In this document: positions 21,948 to 36,575 of the stretch, one piece after another
Layout of the letters: each line of letters opens with the position of its first letter
Position numbering within the stretch: the stretch's first letter is position 1
Assembly (NCBI GenBank): GCA_951799445.1
Contig: OX637289.1
Span: 48,088,264 to 48,152,263, forward strand
Direction: 5' to 3'
DNA from: Pseudisothecium myosuroides
Taxonomy: Eukaryota; Streptophyta; Bryopsida; Hypnales; Lembophyllaceae
DNA length: 64,000 nucleotides
Made by a program: the position numbers and the translations under genes
The notes under the pieces: model-generated
Told to the model about the DNA's origin: nothing
The model's database searches: none
What the model saw: the letters and a program-made list of their open reading frames with translations, nothing else

Positions 21948-23583
21948 TTGCATGAAACACTTGTCAGTTTTGTTGCATTTTGAACAATACTCATGATTTT
22001 TTTCTGGAGTACTTTAAAAATAGAAAAATAATTTTTAAAAAATTTAAAAAATATGGCTAATGTATGCACCTTTAAGATGAAGGTAACCACCAAAGGAAAT
22101 GCATAGAAAAAATCTCTAAGTTGGAGAACTAGAAAAGTGCCAAATCTCAAGAAAATACATACTTTGGTGTTTTAATTAGTTAAAAATAGGAAATTAAATT
22201 AAATAAATAAAATAAAAATTGGCCATTTGTAAAAATTCTATGGGGATGGTCATTCACCAAAAAAAACACCAAAATAATGTTTTATGTGTTTTAAAATGCA
22301 AGCAGAAAGAAGCTCACTTTGTGGACCTTCACACAACACAAAATTAATTATTTTTAGAATTCCTTTGGACAATAGCTACAAGTCTACTAGAAGACCATCT
22401 CTACCAAATTTCAGCTCCAAATTCGTTTTTATGGGTACTAAATAGTACTAAAAACCTCCAAATTGGCAAGTATGACATATTATTGGGGGCTATTTTTAAA
22501 TAGTAAAACATTTTTTAAAAATTTCAAAAAATAATGCAAGGTGTATAATAGTCATCAATACCTAGGTCAAATCACACTCAAAGGTACCAAAAAAGGGATC
22601 AGACCCACTGAAATCTGCACTATAACTTCTTTCTAGCTATTGTTTTTCAAAGTTAATCTATTAATTATAGGTAGTCTAGTCCTTTTTGACTAGTATTTTA
22701 AGTCTTGTTAAGATTCCTATTTTTTTATTGATCATAAAATAAAAAATTCTTTACTAGAGGTCCAATTGAAGTTTCAGTGTCAACATGTCAGGTTTTTCAA
22801 TGGACAAAAAGAAGTTTAATTTCTAATGAATAACAATGTGATTGAATCCAAGAAAAATATGTGTATATATAATCATATGATATAGTAGAAAAGGACTCTT
22901 TTGCTTTAATTTGAATATTTTTCTATTTCCTACAATATTCAGAAGTAAAAATATGTGAACGTCCTTTTCAATATATAGACTAATCCAAATGATGATTGTG
23001 TCAAAACAAAAAATGTATATATTATTCACGTCAAGGGCGCTACGTAAGCTATTTTTGAAATTGAATGTTTTAATTTTGTCTTTAGAATAAATCAATAATT
23101 TGTCAATAATCAATTAATTAATAAAAAAATTATATTATTTTGTGTTTAAGATTTAATCACTAAAAATACTTTTTTATAGTTGTATGCTTAAGAAGTATAA
23201 AAAATTTGGATAAAAATATCCTTTTCAAGTGCTATATTGTAAAAAAGACACTAAATTTAGCCTTAAAACTGGTGTTTTTTTTCTTATTAAGGATTTTATC
23301 CATAAAAGAATTTCTCCAACTTATTAAAGAGGCTTATTGCAATACTATTCATCCATAAAAAAAAATTTAAATGACACCATCAAAGTAATTTATAACTTTA
23401 AAAGTTTAGAAAAGAATTCTATACCTAGTCCTACAAAAGTAATCCCAATGGTACCTTTGAGTGTGGTTTGACCCACCTTGTTTATAAATTTCAAATCATT
23501 TGGAACCAGATTGCAAAAGTTATAGCCAAAATACTAATCAACATGCATCATGTGACAGAAAATTGTACAAGTGTTTCATGCAA
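21948..23583. mobile_element. TIR-bearing repeat E, copy 1
   Basis: Inverted ends ATTGCATGAAACACTTGT (from 21948) and ACAAGTGTTTCATGCAAT (to 23584), about 1.64 kb. The interior around 22240-22620 aligns with 47940-48300, for example 'AAAAATAGTACTAAAAACC' against 'AAATAGTACTAAAAACCTCC' and 'GGGGGC' followed by AT. Sequence near 22563-22590 recurs inverted near 23449-23475. No transposase was recognised. No convincing target duplication. Confidence 0.6.
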
Positions 23584-24151
23584 TGACCCGCATACCAAGC
23601 CACACCTACACAATATGCACTCTTAAAAGTCAACCTCCATTATTGCCTAGATTCTATTTACATGCTTCTAAAGCATGTAGAATTGCCTAATGCTTGTTGT
23701 TAGCAACTAGTGTAATTTGTGACCAAATGTGGTACAGAGGAGTGCGACATATATATTGTGCTTAATCCTTAACTTCCTAAGAATTCATGATTTTAAGTTG
23801 CCAACTTTGATTGATCATATAGTAAAAAATATAGTCTAAATGGAAAATTTTATTATATCATTAATTTAAGTGAAGAACATTGCATGTATTGGTTTTAAAT
23901 AATTAATTATTAAAATATTTAAAAATCTCCTTTTAAACTCTTCAAAATTGCTAAAAAAAATGAAGGGCCCAATTTGGGCTTCTTAGGAAGTAAAGGTTAA
24001 TATATGTACTTGACCTTTCGGGCTGCCTAATTCTTGCATATTGTTACCGTCATAAATCTTAGTACTCTGCAGGTGTTATTTTGAAGTGCACAATTAGTTC
24101 AATAGTAAGCCTCAGATTCATTCCAAATTTCCATCCATGGAAAATAATGAA
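23584..24151. other. Spacer between the duplicated units, right part
   Basis: AT-rich; no gene, RNA or repeat boundary recognised. Confidence 0.4.
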
Positions 24152-27100
24152 TTACTGTCAACCTTTAACTTATTCGCGAAGATGCTGGGCGACATCACTG
24201 CCCGAGAATCCGAGGATCTGAGAAACCGAGATGATTGTTTGAAGTTTTCCCCAATCCTAGCTGTAGTGGAAACTTTGGAACCTGACGGACTCTACCTAGT
24301 AGTAACTACCTACTTGCCTGCGCGCATGCGTTTGACATCAGTCAAACGATGACGACATGACCTTGTGAGTGCGCCCCGTGCAACTTCACTGCTCACATTC
24401 CTTGCCTGTTGGTGCCTCGTATCTTGTGAACGTTGGCGAAGAGTGAGAGAGCATGCGTACTGCTTCAGATCACTGGAGTAATCAAACGCAAAAAAGTAAG
24501 CTCTCAGAACAGCTAGAAGCCAAAGGTTGACTACTGCCGTGATCATAAAGATGCGGATTGAGAGCTTATTACTCACTACCCAAGCACGACACGCTCAGCA
24601 GGATGTTTATTGATCATGCCACCCGGCCTTCCAACTAACTTACTTTCGAAGAGAATCTAGAAAACACATTTTCAACCGAAGTCCGAAGTTTCTCGACTGG
24701 ATTAAATTCTACCAACTCAGAAGTCAGAACAGCCATCTCAGACGGGTGCAATCCAGCGAACTTGTTATATATTTTCGATTTATCTGATCGAAATTATGTT
24801 TGGAATTCAGAACGGTTAGGGCTGAAGTTCCGGATTTCCTCAAAAAACACCAACTGAATCAAACATTCACACCATTATGAATTTATGATAGTCCGCGTCA
24901 GTAGATACATACAATAAATAATGTAAATTTTTGGAACAAAGGGGGTCATTAACCGGGTAGTCGAGTTCCAGATTCATTATATTCATTCTCGATGCAGAGT
25001 AGGGGGTGGGTGGGTGTAAAGTTCTCGATTTGTTCATACTACAGTCATCCCTTATTCATGCAATCCAGGTCGTTTTCAAAAAGCAAGCTCTTAGTTTATT
25101 GCTCTGTAGGTCTCAAGTGGAAGGTTTGGTCGACAATGTTCTCGTACCTGTGCCTCGAGGGAGTGCCATGATGTCGTTACACTGGTTTGGTGCACTCCCA
25201 ACACATCTCCACCGGCTTGCCTGCAATGAACTTTGCATTGTCCGGTGCATCAGCTGGAATGGCCTGCGGGTCTATGTGAGGCTCCAAAAACTGAGTGATT
25301 TGGAAACCTGCTTCTAATATCAAGGACACCCATGTTGACAAGGTGTAGAGTCGGTTGCTGAACTTGATCACTTGCCCAGAATTCATCCTAATCATGATCT
25401 GGAGAAACAAACGAAGAGGAACATGACAACCAGCAGCAACAAGCGGGCCGGAGTGCATCCCTCAGTTACTCCCGAATATCTGCTCTATTAGACCATGACA
25501 AGACAGAAGCCAAATCTGACGAGCTCGCGAATCTCGGACCAGGATCAGCGGAAGAGAGAGCTCTGACCTAACGGTACCTATCGGCATAGGACCGTTATTT
25601 TGTAAAACCTCGAAAGCTTGTCCAGATGATAAGAATAGTTATGATAACCAAAACATTAATGTACGTTTACCCACGGCTTCAAACAACCAGGTCTTGGCCT
25701 ATAATGGTTTACTTATTTGGACAAGTGTAAACCAAACCCCTATGTCGACAGATAGGTATCAACTCAATGTCACAAATATCAATAATATCACTCCAATTTG
25801 TTTTTTTTATCATTAATTTGCTGGTGAAATTGCAAAACTAATAGCACATATGTCAAGAATAGGCTCCTCCAAAATTCACGGACATTAATAAAATGTGACG
25901 ATTTTGTGTACTAATTTATCAATTTACAATTTACAAACCAAGCAGATTGAGTGCATAATGTTACCTCTCGTGGCTTGCCTTCGTCTTCAAAATAACCCCA
26001 CTGGGTGCCATCCTCTTTAGCTACGCCCCATGCAAACAGACATGGAATTCTTGATTTGTCGTCCCATTGCATATACTCGATCACATGGGTCTCATAAATA
26101 AGGAGTTTACCACCAGGCTTCAGCATCTTATATATCTCTTCCAACGCCTGCTTAATCTACAAGACTTTGCCAGATTCAAATACTAATAGATTATTTTAAT
26201 GAAAAAGAGAATCACGCCAACTCAACAGTTTCCATACTCATCCAATCTCATGGGAAGAACAAAAGATCAAATGTCTTCCAGTATCAATATAGCCAAACAT
26301 GAGGCTCCCAAACTCACTTCAAACCACAAGATTTTCTCATTTCCAGCACGGTCTACTTTTAAGTTCCCGATTTCTCTTAACCAAGAGGCTTGAAAGCTCA
26401 TTCCAAAGTGGTATTCACAATCTGATTCAAGCTTCGACTTTCAGGAGATTCTGGCATGAAGGTATACCTCTTCCTTAGACAGCAAGTTGCAAAAGACATA
26501 GATGCACATGGCAAGGTCAAAAGCTCCCTCTTGAGCACCAGGAATGGAGCTGATCTCCGTGGCAGAGGCGACTACAATATTCGCTCTTGACTCAGGAAGT
26601 GCACTGAAGCAAAAATGAGCGCAAATTAGTGCGAAACATTCTGAAACTAATAAGGTTTGTGAATGAGTGCTCACTGAAGTGGATGCAGTTCAAAATGATG
26701 CGAGCGATTCTTACTGAGTGCGGAGGAACTTGTCCGTTGCCAATTTCGCTTCTTCCACCATGTTCTTGGAGACATCAAAAGCCAGCACATAACTTGCACC
26801 TGAATCAGAAAACAATGGCCACAACGTACAACAATGTCTGTCACGCACTCACGGCTGGAAGAGCTGCGATCGTTAGCTCCCACTTGAGGCTAAAACCGGC
26901 GCTAGGAAGAGGTGATGCACTAGAAAAGAATTAATGTATTCTTCAATCTTAAATAAGCCCCGACTTCATTGCGCTAATGGGCTCCTGTCCAATGTGTTCG
27001 TTCACAGCTTACTTGACATGTGGAGTGTGTGCCTTTACAACGTGACAGATTCACTAGATACTGTACGTAAGGAATGTGGAATTAAAGGGCGTGCAATTCT

Positions 27101-29975
27101 GAGGGTTGAGTGTTCTAAGTTTTATACCCTATCAATGCAGGATGCACATAACGTCCGACTGTGGATCGTAGAATAGTCTCCTTGTAAACGCTCCCACCAT
27201 CAATACGAAAAGCCATCCTTGGCAAATAGAATTGTCTACTGAAAATTCCAAATTACAGATAAAGGGAAATCTGACTGATGCCATGACTTAGAGTAAATAA
27301 GGAAGCCTAATTATGTTTAACTAGTCACTGAATATTTCAAATGAACATTAGAGGATAAAGTGTTGCTTCTTTTTTGAATCATCCGATTATTTTTGAGGGA
27401 TTTCCGTGAGAGTATTTGCAAGCAGATGGATGGGGAAATTGCCTCATTCATTTGGTGTTACTGATTCTTCTGGAGAAGAGGATGCTTAATCCAAGGATCA
27501 CAGAAGATGGGTCTTTTTTTTAATGTACGTTTACACCTTCTCACTCTCACCCATGAAGATATGATGTTCTTTTTTGAATGTGACCTCAACTAATGAAACA
27601 ATGTTTATCATGTCTAATTTCTATTCCAATTTGAAAAATCACAAAACACCTAAAATTGAAATTTTTTTATTGCTACCGCTTTTGAATTTTTGACCTAGTA
27701 TCAAAGTCTATTGATTTTCTAATTATAAAATGGCACAAAACTTTGCTGCATTACAATATTCTTCACTACACTCAGTATCCAACCATGGTGAATAATTCAG
27801 ATTTTGAGCTTCTTTTGGTATTTGATATGAATTATGTTCCATTTTTCTTTCAAAAATCAAGGTGAATTCAAATCATGAATACTAAAATACAGCTAACAAT
27901 TTATATTTTCTCGGAGACCCGTAAGTCGTGATTTCATCTCCGGAAACTAAAACTCAATTGTTCACTCCAACACACTGGAAAAACAGAGCGCACTCAGCGC
28001 AGGTGTGACCTTCTGTGATTGTGTGGCCCAAGGCTCTCTCTCTCTGTCTCTCTTTCCTTCGTTCCGGGGCTCGTCAGATTCTTACAGTGCCGACAGTGCA
28101 ATACAGACAACTGGACCAGCCCATGCCAGGAATTGAAGGCCTTTGAGCCGGCCGGCAAGGACGGAATTGAAGGGCAGGAGGTTGCCCTAGGTCGCCTCAC
28201 CTGCTTGCAGCATGAGTCGCGTGTGAATGCCCACTCCACACCCCACATCCAGCCCCTTCCACGGCTTCGAATTCGACGCCAGCTTCTCCACCAGGGACTT
28301 CAACAGGGGCAGTTGACACAAGGGTCGAGACCAATGGCCCGAGGCGAATTCCTTGGTGAGACTGTCCCACTGCGATTCCGTCGACGCGCTGAGCTTCGCC
28401 ATCAATATCAATATGAATAGGCACACATACAGTATATATAAGCTTCTATAAGTTACTGTATATGTGCTCCTCACCTAAGCTTAATTAACTAACTTAGCCT
28501 TCCTCAGCTCCTCTGCCCCTGATCGATCGAGTTCAGCTTCAGCCTAAGTAGCTAATGAAACGGCCACCAGCACTAGCTAGCTCGGCGTCCCTTTCTTCAC
28601 TCCAGGAAACTGAAAGGACTCTGAGCACACTGTCATTCAGTGGGCAGGAGGTCTGGTCAGTGGAGAGAGAGAGATGCATGCCTTCATTTAGAAAGGAAGA
28701 TAAGTTACGGCAGGGTCGGTTTCACACCATCCATTCGCGGGAGCCAGGCGGAGAGGAAGAGTCAGGGTCGGGGTGAACCGACACTCGTCCCCCATTTTAC
28801 CCCGGGAAAAACGCTGAAATGTTTTATTTGTCACGCATGATAAAATTTGCAAATTTTGAATTCATATTTGCAATCTAAAGTCTGGGAGGGGTGGAGAAGA
28901 TAAGTTAATCAAGTGCAAAATAGGGAATCTTGTTTTTTTACATACACCCTTGGAGTGACTTAAAGAAGGACGAGCGAGAAGGTCAGTTTTCACCAGCTGA
29001 GAGCAACAGACTTGCTAATAGGGCTTTTTAATTGGCTTTCTAGTGCTAGATTGCACCAAAAAAGAATAATTTGGCTAAAAAAAATGGCAACAAACGCGAA
29101 GTTTTTAGCCAAGAAACTTGGAATTAAAAAAAAATCTTAGATGAAATCACCAGATTGTAGATGAAAATAGAATTATAGACATGTGATATACATTAACGAG
29201 ACATTTTCTATCCAATTTGTGGATGAATGCTGAAATTTGGAGCAGCACTTTAACATTTTATATCGCCACTTTGGCATTTCATAAAAAAATTCTAAAAAAA
29301 ACTGCTTACTAATGATGGATTTCAAAGGAAAAATAGTGGATGAAAAAAGAAAAATAGTTCATCTAGTTTTTTGGAGACGTAAGTTTGTAGCCTATGGTGT
29401 GGAAACTCCCACCCTCCTTGACATATGATATCGCAATTAATTTTTCTTCCAAAAAAGAAGAAAGAAAAGTGGATCACAAAAGATGTATTTTTCAGTGTAA
29501 TATTTGAGTTCCTAATACCAGAATACACTGTACATGATCATCCTTTTGTAATTACTACTATAGAGTAAAGACTACAATCATATAAAACCCAAAAAGAGTA
29601 AAAACAAATTCAATCTAATATGATGACATGGCATAGCTGTCACCATAACTAAAGATATTTTGTCATTTAATAAATAAGCATTGACTACCTTGACCTATAA
29701 ATCCAATTATGATGATATAAATCAATGATAGTAGAAGAACCTAATATTTTTTTTAACGCATTTTTGTAACATCTACATGTTTTTACAATAACAATGACAT
29801 TAGATACAATGTCAAGATGTTAGTTGTAAAATCAAACATAATATAAAAACAATTGGACATCACAAAAAATGGTTAAAAAAATACAAGTTTTTCCCAGTGT
29901 GAGTTAGGATCAACCTTTAATTGGTATTAAATAAAACGGCTGAAATGGTCATCACTAGACAATCTAGCCACATCC
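24152..29975. repeat. Segmental duplication, unit 2
   Basis: Second copy of 14478-20530 in direct orientation, separated from it by a 3.6 kb unrelated spacer. Relative to unit 1, intron 1 near 28138-28172 carries a ~34-bp insertion bounded by GGAATTGAAGG repeats. Upstream sequence 28440-29975 is strongly diverged from unit 1 and shorter. Confidence 0.92.
25177..28402 (-). CDS. Class I SAM-dependent methyltransferase, copy 2, five exons
   Basis: Exons, minus strand: 28201-28402, 26715-26799, 26468-26603, 25965-26156, 25177-25398. The sizes are the same as in copy 1, giving 278 residues. The SAM motif LDVGCGVGIHT and all splice sites are kept. Differences from copy 1 by my reading: exon 1 E3K, K9E, F25S, P43S and K44N; one K-to-A change in the exon 4 segment CLF(K/A)WG; and L-to-V at the last residue. 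All five base differences in exon 1 are non-synonymous, while the neighbouring ~1.25 kb of intron shows none. Both copies look functional. Only the 5' flank differs strongly. The substrate is unknown. Confidence 0.88.
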
Positions 29976-30071
29976 TTAAACTCAAAAGATGATTTTACAA
30001 TACAAAATCTTCTTGTAAATAACATGACAAAAGTGCATTTAAATAAAGCTTGTATAAAAAAACCCAATGAT

Positions 30072-30232
30072 CACTATAAGAAATCCGCATTTTAGATGAT
30101 GTTAGCATAATTTTAGGAGATGGATTTTAGTGGACGTCCGAGAAAACAAAAGTTGTTTTCTCGGACGTCCACTAAAATTCGTCTCCTAAAATTATGCTCA
30201 AGTCACCTAAAACGAGGTTTTTTTTTATAGTG
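30072..30232. mobile_element. CACTA-type foldback MITE, 161-bp near-perfect hairpin
   Basis: Starts CACTATAAGAAATCC and ends TTTTTTTATAGTG, the terminal CACTA word of the CMC/EnSpm superfamily. The two ~77-bp arms pair almost throughout ('TTTTCTCGGACGTCCACTAAAAT' type block against its complement) around a loop of about 5 bases near 30152. Flanking trinucleotides are GAT and AAT, compatible with a 3-bp target duplication with one change. Confidence 0.85.
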
Positions 30233-30921
30233 AATTATAGAGTGACAAATTAATTATTTTGGAAAATAGCTTTAACCCTTGTAAAGTTTTTTGACTATGT
30301 TTTCACAAAATACACTCCGAAACTGCCATTTCTAGTACAAGTGCCAAATTTTAGAAAAAAACATTTTTGGACACTTGTAATTATAGGATCTTAGAGTACG
30401 CCGGTTTGAAAACAATGTCAATTTTTTTATAGATATTTTCACCATGTGGATTGCAAGATATGAGCATTTGAATTGACAAAAATCCTTTTGAGGGCCTTGC
30501 AAAAAGAAGGGCAACTGCACTTCACAAGGTCACATTGGAATGAAAAAGTGTCCATCTTTGTGGTGCTTCTTTGGATTCTTTCTTCAAGGCAAGTTGGCTA
30601 CATGCTTGAAAAATTTCAGATTATTTGGAATTGTACAACATGTAGAAAAAAATAACAAGTAGAAAGAAGTAGATTATGATTCAAAATACTAAATTGCTAA
30701 GAATTTAGTTATGGATTAAAAAATACCAATTCCAATGGTTGTAATGTTGTAATAAACAATCTACATTCTATGATTTTATTTTTTTCAAAAAATATTGTAA
30801 ATTGAGTTAAATAAACAACTTTAAAATTTATTTTAGTATAAAAAATCCATAACTGCCCTCAAACTAAAACTCCTTCTAACTTTCATCTCATTGATCAAAA
30901 TGTAATGATTGAAAGCTGTTC
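30233..30921. other. AT-rich stretch without gene
   Basis: Nothing recognised beyond AT-rich background similar to repeat F. Confidence 0.4.

Positions 30922-30973
<52 letters not shown>
30922..30973. repeat. (TATC)n microsatellite
   Basis: About 13 uninterrupted tetranucleotide units. Confidence 0.98.
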
Positions 30974-30974
<1 letters not shown>

Positions 30975-33904
30975 ACCAATTTCAAATTTATGTTTTTGAA
31001 AAAAAAGATTTTTTAAATTTGCCCAGACTGCTTGGCTAAAGAAAAAAACTATGTATACTAAAATAATTTTTTAACCATGTAGTCAAAAGTTATGAAAATT
31101 GTTGGTCCTTAAAAGAAAAACCTCGTTCCTATGTTGTATGAAAATTTCAAGGAAAAAAATAAAAATTCCATTTATAGTGTGTTGCCCCAAATCGCTATGT
31201 TGCTAAAAAAATGTAGCTTGGTCCTTTAGGGATTAAAAAAATGATTTATTTCCTTTCGTTTTTGTTTTGTTTCCACCAAGCAAACTCAACATTACAAAAC
31301 ATTAGAAGAAAACTGAATTGCCCCTACTAGGCGACTTCCTTTGTCAAGATGTAGACACGATATGACTACTAAACAAAAAAAAGACAATTCAATTCACGAC
31401 TTGTAAGGTTGGATCAGATATATCAATGTAATCATTTATCAAACTTGACAAATGAATGAGGTTCAATACAGCCAATGTACTTATGTACATTATATAGTGA
31501 CAATAATTTTTTAACTAAACAATTAATCCTTGTGAACATCTAATAGAGAAGCAAGAATTAAAAGGTAGGAAAAGACAATAGCCTTGTAATTCACGCACCC
31601 ACGTACTTGCTTGCAAGAGGAGTTGTACGTACTTGCCCATGTTACATTCCACATCTAATATCTTCTAAAGTGAGGCAACCATACCTTGTTCTTCTATAGT
31701 TAGTTGTTTGTGTTGTTTTTGCTTTTGTTGCAAAAACTTTTGAAGGAATGACAATTGCCAGGTGTAAATCCACAAGCTCAATTCATAGTCTGTGGTGAGA
31801 GCATCCTAACTTTTGCTGCAAGTGGGCTCGTGGGAAGTGTCCCCCTCTCTCTAGGAAGAAGAGGATCCATTGTTTGAGATTTCAAATTAACATGCATACA
31901 TGGAGAGAATTGAATGAATTGATTACTTCTTCCGCTCTCATAGCTAGTAGATCTATTCTAATCCTCATCACTCTTCTCCTAGTTCCCTTTAGTCCATCGC
32001 TACTTGCCCGCCTTGCAATTGACCTTCTTTTCTCTTTTACATTCCATTCACTCCATCTACTTTGGGAAAGACACTAGCTTTCACTGGCTACAACATGAAG
32101 GCACTATCATACTATGACATGATTGTCTTCGAAAGAATCAAATTGAAGCTCCAATAGTTGGTAATTGGTGCATTAGTATCTGTCATTGATGGCCTACATG
32201 AAAGAGACCCAAATTAAACCAATCTACATGGGTACAGTTTTTAAATAAGGTTTTAAGTACATTTCAAGCAATCTCAAGGGCCTATTTGCCACCCTAATTT
32301 TTCTCTTATGGATCCACCTTACCTACTCCCACTCACCAATTTCCAATGTTCTACACTCAACAAAACGATCCTTAGCCATGGAACAATCCAAAGCTTTTAC
32401 ACTTCACTACGGAATATAGACTGATGTATTTTGGTAGCGATTTTTAGGAAAAGGTCTATTTCTGTTGATTCCAACATAGTCAAGTGTGGTTGTGCAACTA
32501 CTGTGACTAGTTTGTTTAATACATTTGAAACATGTGGGGCCCGGAGCACTATAGTGAGTTGCTTCAATGTAGATGGATGGCCTTTTGATCAAGCCACTTG
32601 CAAAGTATAGAAGATTAGGCCGTGGACACTTCAACTTGCATACTTTCCATTTGGAAAATGGATGGCAATGCTCTAAGAGCATCTTCAATCCATACTTTGA
32701 ATATTGGCCCACCATTGATGCATAACAAGTTTCATCAAGAACCCTTCACAAATCCAATGACTTTTCAAAAAGTCTTCACCCATGCTACAACATTTGAGTG
32801 AAAAAACATTCTAAACTTATTGCTCCAAACTACTATTCCACTAGACTAAAAACTAAATTTAGTATCACCCATACTAACTACTTATTAAAGGTATCACTTT
32901 TCACAAAAGATGAATATTGTTACCAAGAGCATAGATATCAATACTATGCAAAGAGGATCGCTATAAACATAATTGGTAAAAATTTTCATGAATTCAGAGA
33001 TTATAGCATTTTAAAATGAATTACCAGTACTGTAGTGCAAGCAACACTAAATACAGTTTTTAATGTACAAATGCAGTGTCAATTGTCAATCGATTTATAT
33101 GCACAGGAACATCAGTATTTAGATTAGATCGTTTATTGACCTGCGTCATTTCATTACAGACCCCATCATTTTACTTTGTAATGCGTGTGTGAAAGCACAG
33201 TCGAGCATAAACCCTGGTAACCGAGTGCCTGCACCATGACATTGCACATCAGGGCAATATTGCATTGGCTTATCACACGAGTACCCGGTTTGGAAGCACC
33301 AATCTGAAATGCGACAGAACAATTTCCCACTTGACTTATATGAGCCTCATGATAGAGAAAGAGGCTCACACGTTCGGCAATGTACCTGCAAAGGAGCAAG
33401 TGGAGATGTGGACCATTACCCTCATCAGTGTAGACGGTTGTTGTGAATCGGAAGGTGCTGTGAACTCTTTAATTACCTTCCATGCGCTTTAAACTCATTG
33501 ATTGCACATTCAATAACATGATTTGGCTGGGTTAGAAGAGTCCACTAAAAGGTATTAAGGAAAGTGATCCGAGTGCAATCTAAAATAGACGTAAGAAAAA
33601 TCCTCACAAAATGGGAGGTATAAATGAATCACTGCAAGTACCTCGCGGTAAACCAGTGTCTTCCTGCTCAATCATGCCCAGTGCACTGAGTTGTTACCAA
33701 ACTTCTAGGCTGCTCCCATCACAAGTATTGCTCCGTCCAAACCCGCAAGTGTCATCTATCAATCCTATTAATGAAGTTAATGTACAATATGACATGCTGC
33801 TCTTGTTGTTGTTCCTCTTCTGACTACAAAATCACCGCATCTGGTTGCCCAAACTCTCTACGACAAACAAACTCACCAGGGGTCAAAAATGGAGGACGCT
33901 GGCG
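30974..33904. other. Intergenic region with repeat relics
   Basis: No gene supported. 31204-31230 holds a GGTCCTTTAGGGATTAAA word, the end of a TTAA-type element whose other end I could not find. 32562-32713 is repeat D copy 2. 33155-33830 is GC-richer with short open frames but no domain; it may be the 3' flank of the ATL gene. Confidence 0.45.
32562..32713 (-). repeat. Dispersed repeat D, copy 2
   Basis: Reverse complement of 20991-21145; contains GCTCTAAGAGC and AATGGATGGCAATG. Confidence 0.7.

Positions 33905-36575
<2,671 letters not shown>

Noticed and set aside
30922..30973. Regular repeat spacing that could suggest a CRISPR-like array
   Set aside because: A simple TATC microsatellite without spacers, in a plant genome.
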